From: Chaenocephalus aceratus
Taxonomy: Eukaryota; Chordata; Actinopteri; Perciformes; Channichthyidae
Length of the DNA: 64,000 nucleotides
Reading direction: 5' to 3'
NCBI GenBank assembly: GCA_023974075.1
Contig: JAMFTG010000217.1
Location: 62,001 to 126,000 of the forward strand
A program made the translations under genes and the position numbers. The notes beneath the pieces are model-generated. The model had not been told where the DNA came from, searched no databases, and saw only the letters and a list, made by a program, of their open reading frames with translations. Below are positions 24,401 to 35,472 of the stretch, in pieces. Within the stretch, counting starts at the first letter, position 1. Each line of letters opens with the position of its first letter.

Positions 24401-27199
24401 CACTGCTCTGGTCTTCTCTCTCAGGATGAACCAGCGCTGCTGTGCCACGTACGAGAGCGCCTCCCTGCGTATGTTCAGATTCGGCCGCACAGACACAATC
24501 AGATCTGCGTCGAGCGCCTCCGCCGCCTTCGTCAAGGCCTTCGATGACCTCAGCAGACAGGTGTGATTAAAAGGGACATTTGTATGGGATGTATTTGTGT
24601 TGACGCGGTACACCCGCTGCTTCATAGTCAGTCACTTCTTCACAGGCAGCAAATCATCTGTCCTCTGATTGGTGCTCGTGTTAAACACCGTTTTAAACAT
24701 ACACATAGTAATGGAGCTGGGTAATAACAAGCAAAGGTCTGTCTAAGTTACAATGGCAGTATACAAACTAAAGAAAGCGCTTTTCTGCCAGAGACAAAAC
24801 GCTCCATGGACACGTCCCCAAATGAGTATAGATTCTTCTTGGAGGAAACAATTCCACGTTGAGGAAAAACTGTTTGTGTTGTAATGTTTCCCGCCTTTTC
24901 CTGTTTTCACCAGAACACGGAGAAGGTGGATCTAATGGAGAAAGCTGTTCATGCTCACAGGGCGTACACTAACATGGTGAGTATTCACAGCATGAACAAA
25001 GGCAACACGTCTAGTAATAATTATCAACGAAGCTCAAACTTACAGTGAATGTTTCCTACTGAGAAGCACGGTGTGTGTCAACGCTTAATATCTTCTTCCT
25101 TTGTGCCATAGAGAGGCATAGTTTGCACTGGCACATGTTCCTTCGTTACCATGAACACACACTGTATTTTATTTAGACTCAACCCCATGCACACAATGCT
25201 GCTGCCCAACTACTCACCTCAACACCACCAACTCCCAAAACACACAAGTACTATTCTGTCTTCTTTGAGGCACTTACAATACTTACTTACAACAACCTAC
25301 TGCTTGGGTAAACACTGTATTATTGAATTTGTACGTCGAGCTCCTGCAACAAGGAAGATACAGAATAAAGCATGTCTAGTTAATTAGTAGTTAACATCTG
25401 GAGTGGAGTGCACCAGCTGGGCGTAAAAAAGTAGGGCTTAACTCTAACGTCGGGCTTAGCTACGTCCGACATAGTTTTTCGAATTTACACCGAGTGCACC
25501 AAGCCTGACTAGTCTCGGGCGGAGCTGCGCCTGGTCTTAAGATGCGCGTCCACGTGAATACACGCGAAACAGTAATTGTTGCCAAGCAACGCCATTTTAC
25601 AGACTTAGAGGACCGCAGAGAAGAGGGAAGTCCCACACCCACAGCGTCAGCGATGACTCAAGGGGAATCCCAAATGGCCACACCCCGAAAGAGAAAGAGG
25701 GATTTGTCAGAGATACAGCGGGAACTGACGGAGAAAGAAGTCGTTTGTGTGGAGACCGTCGAATTGAGAGCGGAACACGAAACAATTGAGCTGGAGAAGG
25801 AGAAATTGAGACTCTTCTTAATGCCCTTTCATTGTTAAACATGTAAACAAGACGCCCTGCCATCGTTAATATCCTTCTTGCCTGTTTTACGTTACTATGG
25901 ATACTAGTCTGTCTTTCCGATTTACGCCCGCTCCATACTAGGCGTAAAAGTTACACCCGGGCGCAACGCATACAGGGCTTAAGTCCAAGTGGTGCACTAG
26001 TCATAACTTTAGTTTGGTCTTAACCTTCGGTTCTACGTCGGACGTAGAGTTACGCCCAGCTTACGCCCAGCTGGTGCCCTCCACTCCTGGTGACTAGCAT
26101 CCTTCTCTCCCTCAGGCGATCAGCGGCCAGGCCATCGACAGGCACCTGCTGGGCCTTAAGATGATCGCTCTGGAGGAGAAAGTCCCCGTCCCTGAGATCT
26201 ACACGGACCCCGCCTACTCCAAAGCCTCAGAGTACAAACTCTCGACGAGCCAGGTATGGACCAGCGCTGTGTACCGCCACTACATAACGGCACATCGTGT
26301 GTTCCTAAGACTTAAAGGTCCCCTATTATACTGTCATTGTCATATATTGTATTATATTATAATATATTATTATTGGGGACGGAGCCTTCTCTGTGGTAGC
26401 CCCTCCCCCAATACCTCCGTGAGTCTGAGCGCCTCACCCTGTTCCAGTCCCGCCTCAAAACCCACCTCTTCAACTCTGTATCCATAAGCCCCGCCCCTCC
26501 CCCCCTCTCAACCAACTTCCTCCCGACTGCTTTTCTGTTTCTTTGTTTCTTTTTGGCTTTGTTTTTGTTTTGTTTGTCTACCCTCCCTCCCAAATGTAAA
26601 GCGTCTTTGGGTTCAAGAAAAGCGCTATAGAAATAAAATGTATTATTATTATTATTATACTGTTTTTCATCAATATATTACAGACCTCAGATCTATAGAA
26701 ACATGTCTCTGAAGTGGTCCTGAGGGGGGGGTTTCCATTTCATTTGTGTGTGTTTTGTAAGGGAACTGTTTGTACGTTCTTTCACGTATGTGTTTTGTAC
26801 CATGATGTGTTTCTGCTTACATCTAAAAAATATGATCACAAAAAAACCCAGATTAAAAGCAGTTCTCAAGAGGTTTTGTTAAATGTGTGAGTTGAACAGG
26901 GGGGGGGGTCAGTTGGGGAGTGAGTTCCAGATGGAGAAGGCTAACTGCTAACTGCTAACACTACATCCTCATGTCGTCACAAGGTGCCGTCAAAGACCGA
27001 CTGTGTGATGTGCTTCGGCCCGGTGTCCCCCAGCGGATACGGCGTGTGCTACAACCCCATGGACGATCACATCAACTTCGCTGTGTCGTCTTTCAACAGC
27101 TGTTCAGAAACTAACGCGGCACATCTGGCCCGCGCTGTGGAGGCTGCTCTGCAGGACATGAGGAAACTGCTGGAGCAAGCGCCCAGAGCCAAGCTGTGA
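11664..27199 (+). CDS. crat: Carnitine O-acetyltransferase
   Basis: Transfers acetyl groups between CoA and carnitine in mitochondria and peroxisomes. Coding exons: 11664-11690, 13138-13428, 14660-14778, 14955-15008, 15396-15561, 17336-17510, 18844-19022, 19456-19556, 20876-20995, 22959-23081, 24425-24560, 24914-24976, 26116-26253, 26984-27199. They sum to 1908 nt (635 aa plus stop; human protein 626) with every junction in frame. Seen: [20 protein letters not shown] near the N-terminus; [17 protein letters not shown]; the catalytic-His segment [20 protein letters not shown] in exon 8; [20 protein letters not shown]; and C-terminal AKL, a peroxisomal PTS1. Exon 1 encodes MWGICCRTM, spliced to [18 protein letters not shown]: basic and without acidic residues, like a mitochondrial presequence. 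An internal ATG at 13165 could give a form lacking it. Introns are full of transposons. The start exon is inferred from resemblance to the mammalian N-terminus. Confidence 0.95.
11855..12117. repeat. Minisatellite, about 30-bp unit, crat intron 1
   Basis: About nine imperfect copies of a unit built on TGTGCTAGCTGTTAGCAGGT followed by AA-ATGAA-type bases. The unit contains the GCTAGC palindrome and a near-inverted GCTAGCTGTTAGC. Confidence 0.85.
12630..12870. repeat. Interspersed ACTCCACTACAT-type repeat in crat intron 1
   Basis: Carries CAGAGGCTGATATTGTACTT, ACTCCACTACATTTATT and ATGATATGCTGATATGGTATAATGCA segments in common with 6100-6340. Non-coding. Confidence 0.5.
13801..14426. mobile_element. 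TTAA-flanked MITE family B, copy in crat intron 2
   Basis: Bounded by TTAA. Inverted ends are AAGGTCCCATGTC and GACATGGGACCTT. A (CA)n tract lies just inside the left end. The right half (GTAAATCTGTTCTAGTCGAC, CAGCAATGGAATTATGATCA) recurs at 15840-15919, and inverted at 35012-35160. No ORF. Confidence 0.75.
15080..15260. repeat. LINE/SINE 3' tail fragment in crat intron 4
   Basis: Ends in GATATTGGGCTATACAAATA followed by AAGATTGATTTGATT, the same tail type as at about 33615-33645 and 55075-55140. Only the 3' end is recognisable. Confidence 0.45.
15584..15616. repeat. (TA)n microsatellite
   Basis: Short alternating TA run in crat intron 5, about 25 bases after the exon 5 donor. Confidence 0.8.
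15690..15919. mobile_element. MITE family B fragment with (GGT)n/(GT)n expansion
   Basis: The right end reads GACGTTGGACCTTTAA, close to the family B terminus. Inside is a (GTG)n run, about 15751-15790, grading into (GT)n. The CTGTTCTAGTCGACCTCAGC segment matches 14361-14382. The left boundary is uncertain. Confidence 0.55.
15985..17335. other. crat intron 5 remainder
   Basis: About 1.35 kb without exons. A 280-bp stretch from about 16920 (TGTTACGACTGTCGCC onward, with AAATAAACCCATTATACC inside) has the look of a solo LTR, but I could not find a matching inverted terminus or target duplication. The rest is unassigned. Confidence 0.3.
18001..18683. repeat. Dispersed repeat pair, copy 1 (crat intron 6)
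   Basis: A T-rich region of CTCAAAATTCTGACTTTTT units (18001-18380) is followed by about 300 bp beginning CAGAGTCCTTCACATGCTGA and ending near ACATTCAGGATTTTCCCAA. The same two-part structure, same orientation and apparently more than 90% similar in the second part, is at about 30855-31312 in psmb10. Non-coding. Confidence 0.75.
19023..19320. repeat. Tandem about 130-bp repeat with (CA)n and copied crat exon 7 end
   Basis: From the exon 7 donor onward, units run (CA)n, then AGTACATTGCGGTATTGGAA, GTTTACTTAAGTAAAACTAC and CTGGTTCGACAAGACGCTTC AGGTGACA. The last part repeats the final exon 7 bases plus its splice donor, at 19123-19150 and 19253-19280. Confidence 0.9.
19663..20305. mobile_element. 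MITE with perfect 32-bp terminal inverted repeats, crat intron 8
   Basis: Left end 19663-19694 begins GCCCCTACACACGGCGGCGT. The right end 20274-20305 is its exact reverse complement. I see no clear target-site duplication and no transposase-like ORF, so the superfamily is unassigned. The 220-aa minus-strand ORF across it resembles nothing. Confidence 0.8.
21014..21475. repeat. (CA)n / crat exon 7-end repeat array in intron 9
   Basis: A long (CA)n at 21014-21076 is followed by units like those of intron 7, again carrying TTCGACAAGATGCTTCAG from crat exon 7 at 21146-21172, 21273-21296 and 21399-21422. Only the first of these three keeps the GTGACA donor; the other two read CAGGACAC. Confidence 0.9.
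21476..22052. repeat. ACTTAAGTA-family repeat and L2/CR1-type LINE tail
   Basis: 21476-21745 is the AAAAGTACTC family. 21985-22052 ends in AAAGCACTGTGGGCTGCTTT followed by GTGCTATACAAATAACG and (TTA)n, the typical 3' tail of fish L2/CR1-type LINEs. Confidence 0.5.
22053..22905 (+). mobile_element. Non-autonomous hAT element with perfect target duplication (22061-22897)
   Basis: The 8-bp duplication GTATTTAT flanks it exactly (22053-22060, 22898-22905). Ends are TAGGGATGGGAA and TTCCCATCCCTA, with further palindromic ATTCGAATATTCGAA-like sub-terminal motifs. The plus strand near 22580-22650 still encodes [19 protein letters not shown], the hAT/ZBED C-terminal dimerisation motif. The rest of the transposase is gone. 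Confidence 0.9.
23548..24367. mobile_element. hAT-like element with internal minisatellite, crat intron 10
   Basis: Ends CAGGGTTCGCACGG and GTGTATGAACCCTG form inverted repeats. The interior has the TGGAAAAGTCATGGAAATG motif and then an expanded array (23940-24350) of about 21-bp units GGTCATGGAGAATTAGGTAA A with 12-bp GGTCATGGAGAA variants. No ORF of note. Target duplication not evident. Confidence 0.7.
25401..26087. mobile_element. Harbinger-like non-autonomous element, crat intron 12
   Basis: Ends GGAGTGGAGTGCACCAGCTG and CAGCTGGTGCCCTCCACTCC are inverted, and internal TACGCCCAG/CTGGGCGTA motifs recur. An internal plus-strand ORF (about 25542-25838) ends in a charged coiled-coil segment ([19 protein letters not shown]), like Myb/SANT-type accessory proteins of Harbinger elements. 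The classification is inferred. Confidence 0.6.
26311..26665. mobile_element. MITE (AAAGGTCCCCTATTATAC end) interrupted by LINE tail, crat intron 13
   Basis: Starts TTAAAGGTCCCCTATTATAC. It is interrupted by a segment ending GCGCTATAGAAATAAAATG plus (TTA)n, an L2/CR1-type LINE 3' end. The same AATAGGGGACCTTTAA terminus is seen, inverted, at about 56853-56875. Confidence 0.5.
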
Positions 27200-28250
27200 A
27201 GCAGGACTTTAATAACCTCTGAAGTGAAATGGATCGGTGGCGGGACGTCCGAGCGACTTCTCCCGATGTGATCGATTACGCACTTTAAATAATGTTACTG
27301 CTTTGTGACGACTGGCAGGCAGGCGCTGTTCCTCTGACAGCCGTTCTGTTTCAAAGTGTAACACAAATGAACCTGTGGATGGATTTTCTTTACATCCTTT
27401 TAATATCAACACAAACCTGATGAGATGAGACTCGGTTATTCATTATTTTTACATGACGCCTCTGTGCCTTAAATGTACACGGTTTGATAACTCAGGGGAC
27501 ATGTCTGCTCTATAACTTCGCCAAGTCTTATATTTACAGTCCAAGGATTTTATAAAGTTCATGGCATCTTCATAGATCACACAACGAACGGTGTTGTCTT
27601 GTATCATCACTCGCTGCCATAAACATGTCTTCACTGAGCATTGATACTCGGAACATGCGGTTTATTAATCCGTGGTTTTATTTAATGATTGTATTAATCT
27701 GTGCCCTCTGATTTCCACATGTTCTACCATACGACGGCCAGCGGTGTGTTCTGCTTAATGTCTCCCACCGGGTCTTTTTCATACAAGGAAGTGACACCAT
27801 TCAGAATTTAATCAGAAAACATTTTAATTTAAACAACTTTGAAGTGTTTATATTGATGTAAGATTATGTTGTGATGCGCCAGTTGTCTGTGTGTAAACTT
27901 CAATAAGAACTCTGTGTCTGTGGGAGGGGTGTGTCTTCATTTAATAGACTATGTTGGCCAGTCAGCGTTTCATGTGTTAGTGATATTCTGCATACAGTAG
28001 TGATGGAAGAGATGCTAATCACATTGGGAGGACAGTCTAGCAGGAAACATGCTAACATGAAGCATTGTGTTTGATTGACTTGTTCAACACTTGAAATACA
28101 TTGTTTTCAAAAACACTCATGACTGATTTTTCCTTACAGAAGCATTTCTCTGAAGTAGATTTACATTTCAGCACGATCTTAAAACACATTTTGGATAAGA
28201 GCAGGAACAATGAACAGTGTGGTTATTTTATGTCCACTAAAAGCAGGGGG

Positions 28251-28262
28251 GAAAGTGAAAGT
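28251..28262 (+). promoter_or_regulatory. ISRE/IRF-type motif upstream of psmb10
   Basis: GAAAGTGAAAGT fits the GAAANNGAAANN interferon-regulatory-factor consensus exactly. It lies about 700 bp before the psmb10 ATG. Function inferred from motif and from the known interferon induction of PSMB10. Confidence 0.45.
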
Positions 28263-28839
28263 AGTTCAGCTCACATTGCAGGCCTCCAGGAACCATGTTG
28301 AGTCGCTTATTGTTTCACCGTGACCGTTTTGTATGTGACACTATGATGTGGGTAATGCCATACACTGCAAGAAAGATCGGTACATATTTTAAGCAGTTGT
28401 ATTGTCTCATTAGTTTCTTAATCATTTGTAGTAGCGAGTGACTTACAGGCTATTCATTCATAAAAATAGTTAACTCGCATCCAAGTTATTTCATAAATGA
28501 TGAGGAAGTTATTACAGTTAGAGGCGGAGACCCCTCCTCACCTGAGAGATTTGATCCAGGAGAAGAAACAAATTCAACTTGGATAGAAAGTGCAGTGTCA
28601 ACGAACTTTATCTGTGTTGTTCTTGACGAAACAAATCTTATTTTAAACTCAATATGAGAACAAATGTCAACACACATCGACAGTAATTCCATAAACGTTA
28701 CCAAAAGTTAAGATGAAGTTAAGTGTCAACAAAACACATCTCTGTTCATCCTCCTTTTTCAAACTCAAAATGAGAACAAATGTCTGAGTGTGGATATATT
28801 TTACAGTGGAGAGCAGGAAGGCTTGGCTTGTGGTAAAGA

Positions 28840-28853
28840 AGTGAAAGTAAACG
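28840..28853 (+). promoter_or_regulatory. Proximal ISRE-like motif of psmb10
   Basis: AGTGAAAGTAAACG, one base off a tandem GAAA IRF site, about 105 bp before the ATG at 28955. The placement suits a proximal promoter element of an immunoproteasome gene. Confidence 0.45.
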
Positions 28854-28954
28854 TAAAAACCTGAGAAGTGCAGACACCCCGCCGCTTGACTTCTGAGGGC
28901 TTTAGTTGAAGGTTTTGATCCCCGTGTTCACCCTCAGCTCAGCTCTCTGAGAAC

Positions 28955-31900
28955 ATGCTGCACTCCGCGAAGCCCTGTGAGATTCAGACTGGAGGATTCT
29001 GCTTCGAGAACACCCGCAGGTAAACCAACACCTGTTGTCCCTTTGTTTCTGTCACTGCTAAAATGGTGGACTGACTACTACTACTGAGTGACTCGAATCT
29101 ACCATGACTTTATCTGTGCATGTAGCTCTGCCTTTACCCTCTCTATACCCAGAGGTGGGAAGTAGTGGAGTACAAATACTTCGTTACTGTACTTAAGTAC
29201 ATTTTTTTCTGGTATCAGTACTTTAATCCACTACTTATTTTACTGACGACTTTTTACTTTTACTTCTTACATTTCTAACCCAAATACCTGTACTTTCTAC
29301 TTCTTACATGTTGAACACAAATACCTGTAGTTTCTACTTCTTACATGTTGAACTCAAATACCTGTACTTTCTACTTCTTACATGTTGAACTCAAATACCT
29401 GTACTTTCTACTTCTTACATGTTGAACACAAATACCTGTACTTTCTACTTCTCACATGTTGAACTCAAATACCTGTACTTTCTACTTCTTACATGTTGAA
29501 CTCAAATACCTGTACTTTCTACTTCTTACATGTTGAACTCAAATACCTGAACTTTCTACTTCTCACATGTTGAATTTCATTTCAAAGCCTCTTTACTTTT
29601 ACTTGAGTAAAGAAGTTTAGTCAGTACTTCTACTTTCACCAGACATTTTTAAACACGAGTATCTGTACTTCTACTTGAAGAAAGGATGTGTGTACTTTTG
29701 CCATCTCTGTATACCTCTATCACTGGTACACTGAAGGAGTTGATAGGAGTCTGTCTCATTCATGTTTTCCAGGAATGCAGTTCTGGAGTCCAGCTTGTCA
29801 GAGTCCGGATACAAAGCTCCAGGGGCCAGAAAGACCGGGACCACCATAGCTGGGATAGTTTTCAAGGTGAGGGTCTGCATTCAGTGTGGACCGGAAACTG
29901 CCACGACAACGTACATTATAGTATTTTTGGAAATATGTCCTGATGACTTTGCTGTAGGGGAAACTGGGGAGGGTTGCAACACTTCTTCGTCTACTTGTTA
30001 CCCATGCCATTTTAAAGATGATTTATGAATATCCTTCACGATATTTATTCAAATGGACGAAGACAGATGCAATATTACATTTCATTCAGCTAACACTGAT
30101 TTTTTGTATAGGCCATCAGGAATACTTTCAACATATTCAAAATAAATGTTTCCTCATTACATTTTTCACCTGAAACAATTGTTCAGATGGGGATGAAGCA
30201 AGTATCTCTGACTTTACCTGGAAGAAACTAACATTGATGTGACGGGTTGCTGCTCCTGGTCGCTCTGTATGTCGGCAGCACACAGCAAGAATGTGAAACC
30301 TTGCCAAGTATATTAGGGCTGCACGATTTGGGGAAATAATCTAATTGCGATTTTTCTGACAGATATTGCCATTCGATTTGCGATATTTGTTTTTAAGCGA
30401 CCCAACGGAAGTTTATTGTAAAATGCGGCCATATCTCCGGCTAGGAAGGTCGCATCAACGTGCTCCCGTAAGTGAGAAATAGATTTAACTTCTGTTAGAC
30501 AGCTATCATACTGAATAAATATTTACTGTGAATGTATGCAAAAATGTACGGCATATAGCTGTCTAACAGAAGTTAAATTCATTCCTCACTTACTCTGACA
30601 ATGTACTGAACCCCAAATAAAAGAACCCAATAAAAAGAGTTGTTAAATAATAGTGAAGTCACGTTGTAATAACAATAACTCATCTCTCTCGAGTTTTTCT
30701 TTGAGCTTTGCTAAAAGCCACTGTGTCAAGTGTCCATCTTGTGTTGCCGTCCGGAGTTGTCTAATATGGTGGACCATCTCGCACATGCGCAGTACCGATC
30801 GGGCAGGGGGACGGATCGGGTAGTGACAGGAATCATACATCCTGTCATGAACAAAACACTGACTTTTTTCTCAAAATCTCAAAATTCTGACTTGTTCTGT
30901 ATTTTTATCAAAACTCTGATTTTTTTTCTCCCCAAAATACTGTCTTTTTTCTCAAATTCTAAAAATTATGTATTTTTTTCGAAAAATCTCAAAATTCTGA
31001 CTTTTTCTCAAATTCTCAAACAGAGTCCTTCACATGCTGATATCAAGAGAGGGAGTCACACAGTCACAAGATGGAGGAGTAGAAAGCAGTATCAATGTTT
31101 ACTTCAGATTAGCTCCACGTCAGAAATGAGCATGCTTGATGTCTCTCTCCATAGAGGCTGAGTCATCATGTTCATCACATAGCTATCATCTGCCTCAAGC
31201 AGTCCTGATGCTCTTCCAGGTCATCTCACATCCTGTCACGTTCACAGCTACAGTTGATACCTTTGTGAGCATGCTACTCTCATGTTGGAAGAGGACGTTC
31301 AGGATGTTCCCAACACAAACACACCTTGTTTTTATTATATTTCTACCTGTTTTTGGAGCAGCATTTTTCACTCTTGATATGAGCCAGCTGACTCTCTCTC
31401 TCCTCTCTGTCAGGATGGAGTGATCCTGGGAGCTGACACCCGGGCTACAGACGACATGGTGGTGGCAGATAAAAACTGCGTGAAGATCCACTTCATCGCT
31501 CCTAACATCTAGTGAGTAGAGCCACCGTTTACTGAGACAACACGCAGGTATTTGGGTTCAACATGTAAGAAGTAGAAAGTACAGGTATTTGTGTTCAACA
31601 TGTGAGAAGTAGAAAGTACAGGTATTTGTGTTCAACATGTGAGAAGTAGAAAGTACAGGTATTTGAGTTCAAAATGTAAGAAGTAGAAAGTACAGGTATT
31701 TGAGTTCAACATGTAAGAAGTAGAAAGTACAGGTATTTGTGTTCAACATGTGAGAAGTAGAAAGTACAGGTATTTGAGTTCAACATGTAAGAAGTAGAAA
31801 GTACAGGTATTTGTGTTCAACATGTGAGAAGTAGAAAGTACAGGTATTTGTGTTCAACATGTGAGAAGTAGAAAGTACAGGTATTTGAGTTCAACATGTA

Positions 31901-32530
31901 AGAAGTAGAAAGTACAGGTATTTGTGTTCAACATGTAAGAAGTAGAAAGTACAGGTATTTGAGTTCAACATGTAAGAAGTAGAAAGTACAGGTATTTGGG
32001 TTCAACATGTGAGAAGTAGAAAGTACAGGTATTTGTGTTCAACATGTAAGAAGTAGAAAGTACAGGTATTTGGGTTCAACATGTGAGAAGTAGAAAGTAC
32101 AGGTATTTGTGTTCAACATGTGAGAAGTAGAAAGTACAGGTATTTGAGTTCAACATGTAAGAAGTAGAAAGTACAGGTATTTGGGTTCAACATGTGAGAA
32201 GTAGAAAGTACAGGTATTTGTGTTCAACATGTAAGAAGTCAAAGTAAAAAGTCATCAGAAAAATAAGTAGTGGAGTAAAGTACTGCAAATGTACTTAAGT
32301 ACAGTAACAAAGTATTTGTACTCCACTACTTCCCACCTCTGACCCTAACCCAGCATCTCACAGTATTACTCCCGCTATCATTTGACCTTTATTCCTTATA
32401 CGCTCCTCAAGGTGTTTGTGTTACATACATTGACTTCATACTGTGTTGTTCAATCTGTCAGAGAACTCACTGCCTCATAGTTTTAGTTTCTCCCTCTCCA
32501 TAACAATGGACATTTTGCACAACAGTAATT

Positions 32531-32563
<33 letters not shown>

Positions 32564-35425
32564 CTGCTACTGTAATATGGGTCTTTTATAGAACAGTGTA
32601 CCTTATCTGGAACATTTTATCTTGAGTATTCTTTGTTATTCATGTCCTTTCTACTAGTACATATGTATATATACTTCCAGGCTCTTCCTGTGCTTGTGTT
32701 GAAGAATCCATGAGAAAGACACTTCCTTTAAGTCAGGAGTGTCAAACTCAATCGGGCCACATCAGCATTATGGTTGCACTCAAAGGGCCGGTTGGAACTT
32801 TAAGATTATATAAATATACATATAAAGATATATAATAAATATAAAATAAGGTATTATATTACATCGTTGCCTCTGCATTGGATTATTATCATAACTTCAT
32901 AAATAACTACGTCTGAAAGCAGAAGTCGAGGGAAAATAATTGCAAATCTCTTCAGGGAGCATGTCACAAAATGAGATGCATTGTGGGACATGTAGTTTAT
33001 GGGCAACGTGCTTCTGTTAAGCGGTGTGTAATCGTATAATAAACGTATTATATTCCTTGCAAGCTCTTGCGGGCCACAAACAATGAAGTCCTTGAGTTGG
33101 GAAACCCCTGCTTTAAGTGAATTGTAGTCAGGCTACTCGTGTGAAAGGATTACAACATAAAAGTGTTTTAGAGGTAACACCTGACATATCAGAGTTTGGT
33201 TCTGAAGTTATCTGCAGCAGGAGAAAGCACTTTAAGAAGCTGTCCACTGTCCTTCAGCTGCTGTGGAGCCGGCGTCGCTGCAGACGCTGACGTCACCACG
33301 CAGATCATGTCTTCCAACGTGGAGCTGCACATGCTCAACACCGGGCGACCTGCACTCGTCACCATGGTGACCCGGCAGCTGAAACAGATGCTGTTCAGGT
33401 GAGCAGACAGAGTTACACACGACATCTCCTGCACGTCTGTCCGCCCTGGGAGAGGGATCCCTCCTCTCTTGCCTTCCTCGAGGTTTCTTCCCTTTCTTCC
33501 CCGTTAACTGTGGGGTTTCTTTCGAAGTTTACTTGTCCGATGTGAGGGTCTAAGGACAGAGGGTGTCGTATTGATATTCTGTACAAACTGAAGTCCACTG
33601 AGACAAATGTAACATGTGTGATATTAGGCTATATAAATAAACACTGAAACACCCTTATGGTCTCTGCAGTCTCTGACTGTATTGATATCCATGCATGTGC
33701 AGTGCACGTGTTCCCCCCCAGAGAAAGCGTGCTGTACTGACGTCTGGTTGTTTCTCAGGTACCAGGGTCAAATCGGTGCCTCTCTGATCGTTGGAGGAGT
33801 GGATGTGACGGGACCTCAGCTGTACAGCGTCTACCCCCACGGCTCCTACGACAAACTGCCTTTCCTCACCATGGGTAAGAGTTCCCTGCCCTGCAGACTC
33901 TGTGCTGACCAGAGGCGGGAAGTAGTGGAGTACAAATACTTTGTTACTGTACTTAAGTACATTTTTCTGGTATCAGTACTTTACTCCACTTTTTCTGATG
34001 ACTTTTTACTTCTACTTCTTACATGTTGAACACAAATACCTGTACTTTCTACTTCTTACATGTTGAACCAAAATACCTGTACTTTCTACTTCTTACATGT
34101 TGAACACAAATACCTGTACTTTCTACTTCTTACATGTTGAACACAAATACCTGTACTTTCCACTTCTCACATGTTGAACACAAATACCTGTACTTTCTAC
34201 TTCTTACATGTTGAACACAAATACCTGTACTTTCTACTTCTCACATGTTGAACTCAAATACCTGTACTTTCTACTTCTTACATGTTGAACTCAAATACCT
34301 GTACTTTCTACTTCTCACATGTTGAACTCAAATACCTGTACTTTCTACTTCTTACATGTTGAACTCAAATACCTGTACTTTCTACTTCTTACACGTTGAA
34401 CTCAAATACCTGTACTTTCTACTTCTTACATGTTGAACTCAAATCTGTACTTCTACTTGAGTAGAGGATGTGTGTACTTTTGCCCTCTCTGGTGCTGACA
34501 GGCTGGAAGATGTAAAACAAACATGTTGGATTGTGTTCAGGATCTGGAGCTGCGGCTGCTGTCTCCGTGTTTGAGGACAGATTCAAACCCAACATGGAGG
34601 TGAGGCTGACGATGATCAATGTGACACTGAAGGCATGTTGTGCGTGGCAAATGATATCATCATGGAGATGTGTGGCTGTTGTCTAAACATCTACCAACAA
34701 GGATTCAACAACAAGACAAGATGTCAGAAACCCAAAGAAAGAGCGAAATCATCGAGGTGCAGACAAGAACACAGGACAATGTGCTTCCACTTTATTATAT
34801 TAGCTTTCTTATTATCTGACATGATATAAACCCATCCCTATAAACATGTCTGCCGTTTCCCTGTGAGGATCCATCCTTTACAAATACCAGCTTAAATGAA
34901 CCTGTTTCCTCTGAGATCCAACTCAAAATCAGATGTTTTTATGAGGCTTTGACTTAAAAAGATGGATGCACTGTCTAAAACAAGACCTCATATATCACTA
35001 CATGTTACTTCTTAAATGTCACGGCCATTTCTACTGATCATAACTCCATCGTTGAGGTCTATTGTTCAATGTTCCAAACTCACATTGGTTTCTCACAGCG
35101 TCTCTGTATAGTCTGTGTATTCACTCTCTGTCCTGAACGCCTTGTTGGAGCTCCTGCCCCCCCCCCCCTCCCCCACTGTGCTCTGATTGGTCAGCTCGCC
35201 CACTCTGTTCTGATGAGTCCACCACCGTTACAGCAGAACATCAGTGATTATGTGTTACCATGGCGTTTGTTAGCAACCAGGAAATGACACCAGTGAGGAC
35301 AAACGGATGAGAATGCTGCGTGGGGTCTGGGGGCCGTGTGGGCGGGGCGTTGCGCGGCTCGCTGCTGCGAGGAGGGGACAGTGGCTGGCTGGGGGGATCT
35401 GCGAGACACATCGAAACCCAGCCCG

Positions 35426-35472
<47 letters not shown>

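Larger units (their letters stand above)
27200..28954. other. crat 3' UTR and psmb10 5' flank
   Basis: No canonical AATAAA was seen near the crat stop; CAATAAGAAC at 27901 followed by a GT-rich stretch is the best candidate for its 3' end. The right part holds the ISRE-like motifs listed separately. No repeats or other genes recognised. Confidence 0.4.
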
